Below are positions 57,787 to 64,000 of a stretch of 64,000 nucleotides of DNA, piece by piece. A model generated the notes under the pieces. The model did no database searches and was not told the origin of the DNA. It saw only the letters and a program-made list of their open reading frames with translations. Numbering within the stretch: position 1 is the stretch's first letter; each line of letters begins with the position of its first letter. The position numbers and the translations under genes were made by a program. Source of the stretch: Streptomyces dengpaensis (GTDB lineage: Bacteria; Actinomycetota; Actinomycetes; Streptomycetales; Streptomycetaceae). The stretch is from contig NZ_CP026654.1 in NCBI RefSeq assembly GCF_002946835.1, positions 12,610 through 76,609 of the forward strand. Reading direction: 5' to 3'.

Positions 57787-58052
57787 GCGGGCACCAGGAG
57801 CACGGCGCCGTCGTCGCGGTCTGGACGGAGCACAGCGCCATCGGGCACCACTACGAGGAACTGCTCGCCGATGGGAAGGTCCTCGCGTGGACCGAGCCCC
57901 CGTTCGGCGAGACGGGCCACCCCGGCGAGGACGATCCCGACTACAACCCGGTCTGCCACTGCCCGGGCCCGACGCCGCGGGCCTTCTGTATGGAGTGCGC
58001 CGGCTGCGCCGACTGCGATCAGTGCCGCTGCCCCCGGCCGACTCTCCTGTGA
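57783..58052 (+). CDS. Small Cys-rich protein
   Basis: 89 aa, ATGA-coupled. Seven Cys near the C-terminus (CHCPGPTPRAFCMECAGCAD, CDQCRCPRP) make a likely zinc knuckle. Unrecognised. Confidence 0.66.
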   Translation: MSGHQEHGAVVAVWTEHSAIGHHYEELLADGKVLAWTEPPFGETGHPGEDDPDYNPVCHCPGPTPRAFCMECAGCADCDQCRCPRPTLL

Positions 58053-58220
58053 CCTCACCCTCTGCAATCTCACAGGTCTCACAGGTCCCCGGGCGAAACC
58101 TGTGACATCCCGGGGCACCGGCCGCCGGAAACGCCCTATTCAACCTGTTTACCTGTGAGCCCGGAACCCTGTTCTCCCAGGCAGGCGCGTTCCTGCGAGG
58201 TGACCTGTGACCCTGTGACG
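58046..58220. repeat. CACAGGT/ACCTGTG half-site cluster
   Basis: CCTGTGAC at 58046, CTCACAGGT twice in 17 bp (58069 and 58078), AACCTGTGA (58098), ACCTGTGAG (58151) and GACCTGTGACCCTGTGACG (58203). It uses the same CAGGT/ACCTG core as the DnaA-box motifs. In the 415-bp gene-free stretch 58053-58467. Confidence 0.6.
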
Positions 58221-58255
58221 CAGCGGGGAGCCGAACCCTCATGTGATCACCGAAA

Positions 58256-58324
58256 GTGACTGTCACGCTGTCACGCTCGGGTTGTCACGTTCACCCGATC
58301 GGGTGTCACATCGCGCTGTCACGC
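58256..58324. repeat. TGTCAC direct-repeat array
   Basis: TGTCACG at 58261, 58269, 58283 and 58317, TGTCACA at 58304, preceded by inverted GTGAC at 58256. Five copies in about 65 bp of non-coding DNA; iteron-like. Confidence 0.65.
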
Positions 58325-58467
58325 TGTCCGTACGGCCCGAAAACACGGGCTCAAGGGCCGATTTCGGGGCTCGGGCCGATCAACGTGACGCGGTTCCGGG
58401 GCGGCTACGGTGCGCGTTCGTCCCGGATCGCCTGCCCGGGTGGCGGGCTCACTGGGAGAATCCCCGG

Positions 58468-58800
58468 GTGACCACCACGAACACCGCCACCACAGGCGAG
58501 CTCTACGCCCAGGCCCTCCAGGACACCGCCGACCGCCCGGGGCAGTGCGTCGTGCCGTGGGGCGTGTGCCCCGAGCACGGCGCCACGCTGAAGGCGAGCG
58601 GGAACCGCACCTCGTGCATGGACGTCGCCTGCTTCAACTCGTGGGAGTACGACCGGCTGGACGCTCCGTGCCCGGAGCCGGCCACCCACACCGTCCAGGT
58701 CGACGGCGCCAGCGGCGGGTACGCCGTGTGCGACGGGCACGCGCTGACCGCCCGCGCGCACATCACCAACGGCCAGGTCGTGCCCGGCCTCCCTGCCTGA
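58468..58800 (+). CDS. Small Cys-containing protein
   Basis: 110 aa from GTG at 58468 with GGGAG. CVVPWGVCPEHGATLKASG, CMDVACFNSWEY and YAVCDGHA give several metal-binding candidates. Unrecognised; sits between two repeat clusters. Confidence 0.62.
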   Translation: MTTTNTATTGELYAQALQDTADRPGQCVVPWGVCPEHGATLKASGNRTSCMDVACFNSWEYDRLDAPCPEPATHTVQVDGASGGYAVCDGHALTARAHITNGQVVPGLPA

Positions 58801-58812
58801 ACAGTCCGGCCG

Positions 58813-58894
58813 ATCTGTGTCATCTGTGTCATCGACCCCCTGTTTTCCCAGGTGGGCATGGTCATCTGTGTCACTGTTCAGCTGATCTGTGTCA
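58813..58894. repeat. ATCTGTGTCA repeat array
   Basis: Four exact copies at 58813, 58822, 58864 and 58885 (steps 9, 42, 21), interleaved with a TTTTCCCAGGTGG that recurs at 58964. In the ~320-bp gene-free stretch 58801-59120, which also holds CCTGGGTCCCTGGGTC-type repeats near 58936 and 59006. Confidence 0.65.
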
Positions 58895-59120
58895 TCGCGC
58901 GGCTGGCCCCCAGCTCCCCAGCGCCCGGCCCGGAACCTGGGTCCCTGGGTCCTGGGTCCGGTGTTTTCCCAGGTGGACTCGGAACGTGCCGGGAGCTGGA
59001 TCCACCTGGGTCCCTGGGTCTTGCACCCTCGTGCGAGCCGGTTCGTCCGGAGTGGTCCCCAGGGCCCGGGGCGGCCGATACCGTGGGAGCAGACGCCAGT
59101 TCTGCCCTCTGGAGCCCTCG

Positions 59121-59357
59121 ATGAGCGAACAGCCGGCCGCCCCCGCCGACCACGCCCGGCCGCAGCTGGAGCCCGCGGCAGCCGACGCGGTCCGCGCGTA
59201 CGCGGCCAGGACCCGCGAGAACGCCGACCAGTTCGCCGCCGTCCTGGAGGACATCGCGGAGAACGGGCTGCCCTCGGTGGAGGACTGCACGCCGTGGGAG
59301 GAGCTGCGCGAGACCCACCTCGCTCGGCTCGCCTCGCAGCGCCCGGCCGTCGCCTGA
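59121..59357 (+). CDS. Possible antitoxin, 78 aa
   Basis: MSEQPAAPADHARPQLEPA, then a helical body (AAARTRENADQFAAVLEDI is close to the reading AYAARTRENADQFAAVLED) and WEELRETHLARLA. GGAG before ATG. The stop overlaps the next start by 1 bp (TGATG). Acidic and helical like many antitoxins of ParE/RelE pairs. Confidence 0.55.
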   Translation: MSEQPAAPADHARPQLEPAAADAVRAYAARTRENADQFAAVLEDIAENGLPSVEDCTPWEELRETHLARLASQRPAVA

Positions 59358-59629
59358 TGGCCCCGCAGCACGGCCCCCGCCGCGCCCGGATCGTCTTCTC
59401 GGACTCCGCCGCGAAGCAGCTGGAGAACATCAGCAGCGAGTCGGAGATCCACGCCCTGGACCGCGCCCTGGTCGTCGTCTCCGTCGACCCGGACGTCGGC
59501 GAGCCGATCCCCGGCGACGCCGCCGGCCCCCAGCTGCGCCAGTACGCCGACGAAGTCGAGCGCGTACGCCTCTTGTACTGGGTGAGTGCCCTTCGCACCG
59601 TCGTGGTCGTCGCGTACATCGAAGTCTGA
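59357..59629 (+). CDS. RelE/ParE-like toxin candidate, 90 aa
   Basis: ARIVFSDSAAKQLENISSE, EIHALDRALVVVSVDPDVG and VERVRLLYWVSALRTVVVV match the helix-helix-strand order of the RelE/ParE fold, including the basic central strand and hydrophobic last strand. Immediately downstream of an acidic 78-aa ORF. Catalytic residues are not certain. Confidence 0.6.
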   Translation: MAPQHGPRRARIVFSDSAAKQLENISSESEIHALDRALVVVSVDPDVGEPIPGDAAGPQLRQYADEVERVRLLYWVSALRTVVVVAYIEV

Positions 59630-59646
59630 GCAGCGAAGGAGCCGCA

Positions 59647-60192
59647 GTGCCGTCCATCGTCCAGGAGCTCTCCGGTCACCGCGATCTCGGCGGTCTGCGC
59701 ACGGTGGTGGAGTGCCCCTTCAAGGCCACCGTGCTCCGCGAAGGCCCGGCGCAGGACTCCGGGCCGGGCGCGTCCTGGCTCGCGTACCTGTGCCCCGTGC
59801 ACGTCGTGGACCTGGACGGGTGGCCCGGCGCCACGGACCACGCCGACAACGGCACGATGCCGTGCGGCACCGTGCTCGACTACCGCTCCGGCGAACAACT
59901 CCTCCAGTCGCACGCCGACCTGTGGCTGACGCCCCTGACTGGCGTCGACCCGGCCGCGTACGGCGGTGTGTGGTCCGAGGTCCTGGACCAGGCCGACCGC
60001 GTGCTGGTTGCCCGGGTCGAAGTGGCTTCGGCCGCCGGCGAGGAGAGCCCGTTGCAGGACATGCTGGTGATGACGGACGTGGCTCGGAAGGCCGCCGCCA
60101 GGGGCGACCTCGGGGTGGCGACAACATCCCTCACGTACTGCGAGACGCTCGCCATGCGCCTGCGGCACGACGGCGGTCTTGCACCCCATTAG
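59647..60192 (+). CDS. Hypothetical protein ending in a long inverted repeat
   Basis: 181 aa, GAAGGAG before GTG. VVECPFKATVLREGPAQDS, WLAYLCPVHVVDLDGWPG and VLVARVEVASAAGE are readable; unrecognised. Its last five codons and TAG stop lie inside the left arm of the 60.2/60.6 kb inverted repeat. Confidence 0.65.
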   Translation: MPSIVQELSGHRDLGGLRTVVECPFKATVLREGPAQDSGPGASWLAYLCPVHVVDLDGWPGATDHADNGTMPCGTVLDYRSGEQLLQSHADLWLTPLTGVDPAAYGGVWSEVLDQADRVLVARVEVASAAGEESPLQDMLVMTDVARKAAARGDLGVATTSLTYCETLAMRLRHDGGLAPH

Positions 60193-60254
60193 TGGTTAGT
60201 ACTGATAGTGCTTCTGGTGCAGGTTGTAGATCCTTCCCCCTGAGAGCGGAGCTC
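60177..60254 (+). repeat. Long inverted repeat, left arm (copy R2)
   Basis: 78 bp, starting TCTTGCACCCCA and ending CCCCCTGAGAGCGGAGCTC; about 70 of 78 positions match the reverse complement of 60521-60597. Also aligns with the element inside rep (47426). Confidence 0.82.
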
Positions 60255-61030
60255 GCAGAACGGGATCCGATGATCTGCCCACACCTGCGACGACGACCTG
60301 CCAGCATCCCGTGCACATGATCCTTCCCGGCCCCGTACGGCCGTCTGCGGCGTTCTAAGGCCCTCCGGGCTCCCGAGCGACGATCAAGACCCTCAAAGGC
60401 GCTCACAGCGCCGCACAGCGCTTCGAGGGCCCCGCGGTGCCTCTGATCCCCTCGGAGCGGTTCACGATCGTCTTGCCGTCGTCGTCCCGTCGCGCTGGTG
60501 CTCTCGGCTGCTCCCGGACCGAGCTCTGCTCTCAGGGGGAAGGATCTACAACCCGCACAGAACCGCTATCTGTACTAACCACTATTGGGGTGCAAGATTC
60601 GTCGCCGATGGCCCCCGTCCTCGAGGGGCGCTGGTGCTCCTGGTGAAGTCCGCCGTTGGTGCCGGTTGCCGTGTGCAGCGGCCTTGCACCCTTCCCGGCC
60701 TGCACGGTGCAGCGGCGTTGCGCAACGGGCTGCTGCTCCTGGTGGTGAAGGGTGCAAGGTCGGCTGCTGCTCGGGGGTCGGGGCCTGTGGCGCAGTATTC
60801 GCACGACCCGTGCGGCCCAAGGGTGCTGCACGGGCAGCAGGCTGGCCTCGGTCGGGCAGCAGCGGGTAGCAACGGGCCCCGGCGAGTTCCCGCTCCCGCG
60901 CGCTGCAACGGGAGTGCCGACCGTCGCGACCGGGACCTGGTCGTGCTGCTCTGCTGCACCGAAACGGTTCACCCGCTGCTCCCGGTTGCTGCTCTCGCTG
61001 CACAGTCGGCAGTCCGTGCAGCGGGCCGTT
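60193..61030. other. Gene-free region with inverted and TTGCACCC repeats
   Basis: 838 bp with no credible gene on either strand. Apart from the 77/78-bp inverted pair, it contains extra TTGCACCC/GGGTGCAA octamers (60684 and 60750) and many GCAGCAG, GTGCAGCGGC and CAACGGG strings. A plausible replication-control or stable-RNA locus. Confidence 0.6.
60521..60597 (-). repeat. Long inverted repeat, right arm (copy R3)
   Basis: 77 bp; reverse complement of the left arm with one gap and about seven changes. The 266-bp spacer carries no gene; no obvious target duplication flanks the pair. Confidence 0.82.
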
Positions 61031-61474
61031 TCACGCGTTCGGGTCGTCTGCGCGGGAGCCGGGGTGGGGCGGCCAGATGGTGCGGGCCCGGCCCGTTCCG
61101 CGGCAGTGCCGGCACTGCCCGGTGATGCCGCGCTCGCCGTCCAGGCCACACTCGTTCGCGGTCGTGAGTTCGGCGAGGGCGGTCAGCCCGCGCACGAGTC
61201 GGGTGTCCAACGGCAGCGTGCCGACGTCCCGGCCGATCGACACCGTCAGGTAGCTGGGCTCCGGTCCGTACCCCGCGAGCTCCGCCTCGATGAGCGCGGG
61301 GAGCTCCGCGGTGAGCAGCTGCATGAGCAGGTCCTCGGAGAGCCGGCGCCCGGCGAGCGGGACGCGGGTGCGGTGCCCGAGGTCGTCGGCGTCCAGCACG
61401 GACAGGAAGACCGTCGCGGTGTCCTCGCGCACCGGCCTGGGTGCGAGCGGGTGGGTGGCCACCACCGTGGTCAA
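61031..61474 (-). CDS. Hypothetical protein with C-terminal CxxC pair
   Basis: 147 aa (TTG at 61474; GTG at 61465 has better spacing from GGAGG). TATVFLSVLDADDLGHRTR, YLTVSIGRDVGTLPL, then CGLDGERGITGQCRHCRGTG, a DnaJ-like zinc knuckle. Unrecognised. Confidence 0.6.
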   Translation of the reverse strand: MTTVVATHPLAPRPVREDTATVFLSVLDADDLGHRTRVPLAGRRLSEDLLMQLLTAELPALIEAELAGYGPEPSYLTVSIGRDVGTLPLDTRLVRGLTALAELTTANECGLDGERGITGQCRHCRGTGRARTIWPPHPGSRADDPNA

Positions 61475-61725
61475 CGCCCTCCACAGCGTACGCGTCGGAG
61501 TCCGTCTCGATCAGCATCTCCACCTCGGGGTCCAGCACGGTCTCCTCCAACGGGGTACGGGTCGGCAGTGCCAGCAGCCTCACCGACCCTGGCGTCCCGC
61601 AGGCCCGTACGCCCCAGGACAGCGCCGACGCTCCCGCCTGGCGGGCAGAAACCTGTGATCCGCTCCCGCCACGCGACTGCGAGGACCGACAGGACGACCG
61701 TGGCCGCACCCCGCTCGCCTGCTGC

Positions 61726-61742
61726 TTTCCCCTCCAGGGGAA
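61726..61742. promoter_or_regulatory. TTTCCCC palindrome, site 1
   Basis: TTTCCCCTCCAGGGGAA, followed by CGTTGTACGCG. Confidence 0.75.
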
Positions 61743-61893
61743 CGTTGTACGCGTACTGCAGCACTCGCGACCGCGCCGTTCCCGATGCCGGGAGCCGGCC
61801 CGCGCGGGTCTCGGCAGACGCCGTTCACTGCTCGTGCAGCAGACCGCCCGCTGCAACACGCTGCACGCGCGCTGCACGCTCACGACCTGCGGA

Positions 61894-61910
61894 TTTCCCC
61901 TCTGGGGGAA
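61894..61910. promoter_or_regulatory. TTTCCCC palindrome, site 2
   Basis: TTTCCCCTCTGGGGGAA, followed by CGTTGTACGCG and, like site 1, by CTGCAGCAC. Confidence 0.75.
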
Positions 61911-61992
61911 CGTTGTACGCGCTCTGCAGCACTTCGGGGTGCAGAGCGTGCAGCGCTACCGCTGGTGCTGCCGGTCGGCCACCAGCAGCGAC

Positions 61993-62009
61993 TTTCCCTT
62001 GGAGGGGAA
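61993..62009. promoter_or_regulatory. TTTCCCC palindrome, site 3
   Basis: TTTCCCTTGGAGGGGAA, followed by CGGTGTTCACG. Confidence 0.66.
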
Positions 62010-62105
62010 CGGTGTTCACGGTTCGGGCGAGGCTGTCGGGGAGGTGCAGGTCAGCACGTGTGCCGCAGGCCTCGGGATCGCCCAGAAGCGCACGTCTACC
62101 AGCGG

Positions 62106-62122
62106 ATTCCCTTCTGTGGGAA
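62106..62122. promoter_or_regulatory. TTTCCCC palindrome, site 4
   Basis: ATTCCCTTCTGTGGGAA, degenerate, followed by CGATGTACGCG. Confidence 0.62.
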
Positions 62123-62215
62123 CGATGTACGCGCCCCGGCGGGAAGGCCATGGACACAGCTACGGCGCCGCACCGTAGGGGGTGCGGCGCCGTGTCGCCG
62201 GGTCTGGGGGCCGGG

Positions 62216-62593
62216 TCAGGAGGCGTGAAGCTGCCTGACGGTGGCCAGGGGGGCGTCGGTGTCGTCCGCGGGGCCGGGCGCCGACGGTAGGCCGGTCGCC
62301 TTGGTGCCGAGTCGGTAGAACTTCACGCCGACGGCGGTGTAGGCGAGCTGGAGCCAGCCGTTCTCGGCGAGCCGGCCGATGCTGCGGGAGGCGCTGGTGG
62401 TGCTCAGGCCAACCAGCTTGCCGATGTCCGTGGCCGTGCTGCGCACCGGGTCCCCGATCGGGACGGCGGTGGCGTAGAACATGAGGACCTTGAGGTCGGC
62501 GCCCTGCTTGAGCTGGGACCGCAGAAGAAGGCCGTTGAGCTCGGCGGCCTCCATGAAGCGCGGGGCGAACGGCTCAGCCATAGGCGAGGTCAT
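62216..62593 (-). CDS. Winged-helix DNA-binding protein, downstream member of pair
   Basis: 125 aa, GAAGGAGG before ATG, ATGA overlap with the upstream gene. ELNGLLLRSQLKQGADLKV, TATDIGKLVGLSTTSASRS and IGRLAENGWLQLAYTAVGV are a MarR/RepL-like winged helix. Palindromic sites lie on both sides of the two-gene unit. Could be a replication regulator or initiator. Confidence 0.74.
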   Translation of the reverse strand: MTSPMAEPFAPRFMEAAELNGLLLRSQLKQGADLKVLMFYATAVPIGDPVRSTATDIGKLVGLSTTSASRSIGRLAENGWLQLAYTAVGVKFYRLGTKATGLPSAPGPADDTDAPLATVRQLHAS

Positions 62594-63063
62594 GACGCCT
62601 CCTTCTTCTTCGCCGGCGGGCAAGTGGTCGACGGGTGACGTGCGTGCTTCGTGGCGTTGCGCTGCTGCCCCGAGGTGCCGTCGTACGCCGCCCGGGGGTT
62701 CATCTTGTAGAACTTCACCCGGCCCACCGTCTCCGCCTCCAGGAGGTAGCCCCCTCGATGAAGGTTACCCACTGACGTGCTCACCGCGTTGGGACGCAAC
62801 TCCAGGTTGATGCCGATCTCGCGGAAGCTCTCCCGCAGCGGCTCGTCTCCGGGCGGCGAGTGGAACAGGTAGTAGCTCCACACCAGCTTGTCGTTCTTGG
62901 TGTACCCGCTGTCCTTCTCGTACAGCGCCTTGCCCAGCTTCTTGCTCGCGTTCACGTGCCGGCCGCCGCCGCTCCACGAGAAGGCCTTGTCGTCCTTGTC
63001 GAGCAGCTCCAGCTGGAGGTACTCGCCGGTACTTGTGTTGGCTGCTGGCCTTGCCCGGCCCAT
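62590..63063 (-). CDS. Winged-helix (RepL-like) protein, upstream member of pair
   Basis: 157 aa, GAGGAG before ATG. YLQLELLDKDDKAFSWSGG, DKLVWSYYLFHSPPGDEPL, FREIGINLELRPNAVSTSV, GNLHRGGYLLEAETVGRVK and FYKMNPRAAY follow the order of RepL-type initiators (winged helix ending in Y.xNP), but an ordinary regulator is possible. Three palindromes sit 20-140 bp upstream of its start. Confidence 0.74.
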   Translation of the reverse strand: MGRARPAANTSTGEYLQLELLDKDDKAFSWSGGGRHVNASKKLGKALYEKDSGYTKNDKLVWSYYLFHSPPGDEPLRESFREIGINLELRPNAVSTSVGNLHRGGYLLEAETVGRVKFYKMNPRAAYDGTSGQQRNATKHARHPSTTCPPAKKKEAS

Positions 63064-63082
63064 ACCGCTCCTCACCTCGGGC

Positions 63083-63099
63083 TTTCCCCCAGAGGGGAA
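63083..63099. promoter_or_regulatory. TTTCCCC palindrome, site 5
   Basis: TTTCCCCCAGAGGGGAA, followed by CGATGTACGCG; 20 bp upstream of the gene starting at 63063. Confidence 0.75.
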
Positions 63100-63128
63100 C
63101 GATGTACGCGCCCTGACCGTAACGGGCG

Positions 63129-63145
63129 TTTCCCCTAGAGGGGAA
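63129..63145. promoter_or_regulatory. TTTCCCC palindrome, site 6
   Basis: TTTCCCCTAGAGGGGAA. Confidence 0.75.
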
Positions 63146-63184
63146 TCCGCCACGCCGAACCTGCCCGGAATCACCACATGATCA

Positions 63185-63201
63185 TTTCCCCCCTAGGGGA
63201 A
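63185..63201. promoter_or_regulatory. TTTCCCC palindrome, site 7
   Basis: TTTCCCCCCTAGGGGAA; CCCCTAGGGG core is a perfect palindrome. Confidence 0.75.
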
Positions 63202-63720
63202 AGGTGCGTCCGGATTGATACTCAACTAGCCCTCAGCGATACATCACATGGCCGCTGAGCTGCGACGATTCAAGATCGCTCTAGACGTATCCATCCCACC
63301 GTCACCAGGTGCCGGCCGGACCCGGACGTGGCTGAGGCGGCTTCGCGCGCGGCTCCGTGGGCCCGTGCGGGCCGTGGAGGGCAGCAGCGGCTCTGAGTCT
63401 CGGGTGGTGCCGACCGTGACGAACGACAAGCATCAGCAGGCGGGGCTGGTGTCTGTGGCGGGTTCCGCCGCCCGGCCCGGGGGCCGTTCGGCTCCGGTGC
63501 CTCCGCACGCCGGAATTCCGACTTTCCCCCATCCGGGGTTCCGTTCTTCGGCTGAGGTCCGCAGCTTCCCAATTCGTGATTCCTCGCGTGGATTGATGGA
63601 AGGGAATTCACCCGCTGACGCCTTATCAAAAGACGCAGCCGCAATAGTTAGTTGGGGGGTGTCCCGTGTTTCCGCCAACGGTACATGCTGCATCAACCTG
63701 ATGCACGCGCTACACTAGAA

Positions 63721-64000
63721 CCTGACACGAACGAGCGACCCCCACCCCCGTAGCCAGCCCCGCCCGCGCCAGCGAGCCCCAAGGTTCTGGAGGCGCAGCC
63801 GGAAGGGCCGTCAGGCGGGGGAGCGCAGCGGACCCGCCCAGAGTCCGCAGGACTCCCCAACTCCCCAACGAAAGGCCCGACTAGCCGCACCTGATACCCC
63901 ATCAGTCGCCCGGCGCGCACCGCGCGCCCGCCGCGCCGCGCAGCGGCCGGCCCCACCGGATCCTGGAGCGCAGCGAAGGGATCCGCCCACGCATCGCGTG
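63721..64000. repeat. Telomere-like palindrome cluster
   Basis: Short palindromes with GCA loops: GAGTCC-GCA-GGACTC (63841-63855) and GCCGC-GCA-GCGGC (63935-63947). Others are GGATCC pairs at 63958 and 63979 around GGAGCGCAGCG, and CACGC-ATC-GCGTG ending exactly at 64000. Streptomyces telomeres are built of such hairpins. No gene is seen. Confidence 0.72.

Larger units (their letters stand above)
61475..62215. other. Gene-free region with four palindromic sites
   Basis: 741 bp without a supported gene; holds the first four of seven TTTCCCC-type palindromes, several followed by CGTTGTACGCG and CTGCAGCAC. Confidence 0.6.
63064..63720. other. Gene-poor subterminal region
   Basis: Three palindromic sites (63083, 63129 and 63185) then about 500 bp in which open frames exist on both strands but none has a convincing ribosome site or recognisable product. 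A GCATCA-ACC-TGATGC hairpin lies near 63691. Confidence 0.5.

Noticed and set aside
60582-61125. Several 90-160-aa frames in the gene-free region
   Set aside because: No ribosome sites, Arg/Ala/Pro shadows on both strands, frames interrupted by the inverted repeat.
63248-63718. 156-aa plus-strand frame near the telomere
   Set aside because: No ribosome site, low-complexity Arg/Ser/Gly, overlapped by equally good antisense frames.
1-64000. CRISPR arrays, tRNA or rRNA genes
   Set aside because: No regularly spaced 25-40-bp repeats with unique spacers and no cloverleaf or rRNA-like stretch were seen; TGTCAC and ATCTGTGTCA arrays are too short and irregular for CRISPR.

Overview
The window looks like one arm of a linear, conjugative Streptomyces plasmid (or the end of a Streptomyces linear replicon). 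DNA is very GC-rich, many genes start with GTG behind strong AGGAGG-type sites, and neighbours often overlap by 4 bp (ATGA/GTGA). The right end carries a telomere-associated protein gene (tap, 52448-54703), a terminal-protein gene (tpg, 54711-55268) and a second tpg-like gene (56307-56897). The last ~250 bases are packed with short palindromes, several with a GCA loop, as expected close to a Streptomyces telomere. No rRNA, tRNA or CRISPR array was seen.

Layout. 1-8540: accessory genes (JmjC/cupin oxygenase with a small peptide gene, XRE-TPR regulator, PIN-domain protein, small P-loop kinase, exo/endonuclease/phosphatase, replication-relaxation protein). 8640-12870: MobF-type relaxase and a dense GTGCGCA/hairpin cluster that is a candidate oriT. 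13274-15567: parA-parB with three 15-bp palindromes that look like parS, two of them inside parB. 15673-27888: a long minus-strand, largely translationally coupled gene set with a plasmid sliding clamp (DnaN), an ECF sigma factor, ASCH, GGDEF, HIT, polynucleotide-kinase-like and Pycsar-effector-like proteins. 28056-38798: the transfer/spread region, with an FtsK-like TraB motor encoded apart from its membrane partner, DUF2637 and several small membrane proteins. 38854-41590: DUF5999, a WhiB-family regulator and small ORFs separated by strong hairpins. 41944-45820: GntR regulator, P-loop kinase, XRE-TPR regulator. 46734-49103: candidate replication operon (HTH initiator plus DciA/DUF721 helicase-loader-like protein). 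49214-52328: Ser/Thr kinase fused to a DnaJ C-terminal domain and small genes. 52448-60192: telomere module, acetyltransferase and a possible toxin-antitoxin pair. 60193-64000: mostly non-coding, with large repeats, two winged-helix proteins and the telomere-like end.

How it works together. HTH-Rep plus DciA would open an internal origin and load helicase. Tap and Tpg would patch and cap the ends. ParAB-parS would segregate the plasmid. TraB and the Spd-like membrane proteins, perhaps with the MobF relaxase, would move it. The DnaN paralogue may supply a plasmid-specific clamp.

The strongest unexplained signals are three. An ~86-bp element occurs once inside the rep gene and twice as an inverted pair at 60.2/60.6 kb. 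Seven copies of a TTTCCCC-N3-GGGGAA-type palindrome surround a pair of winged-helix proteins near the telomere. Two arrays of four 8-mers with exact 21-bp phasing lie at the start of the DUF2637 transfer gene. All functions are inferred from reading the sequence; no database search was possible.
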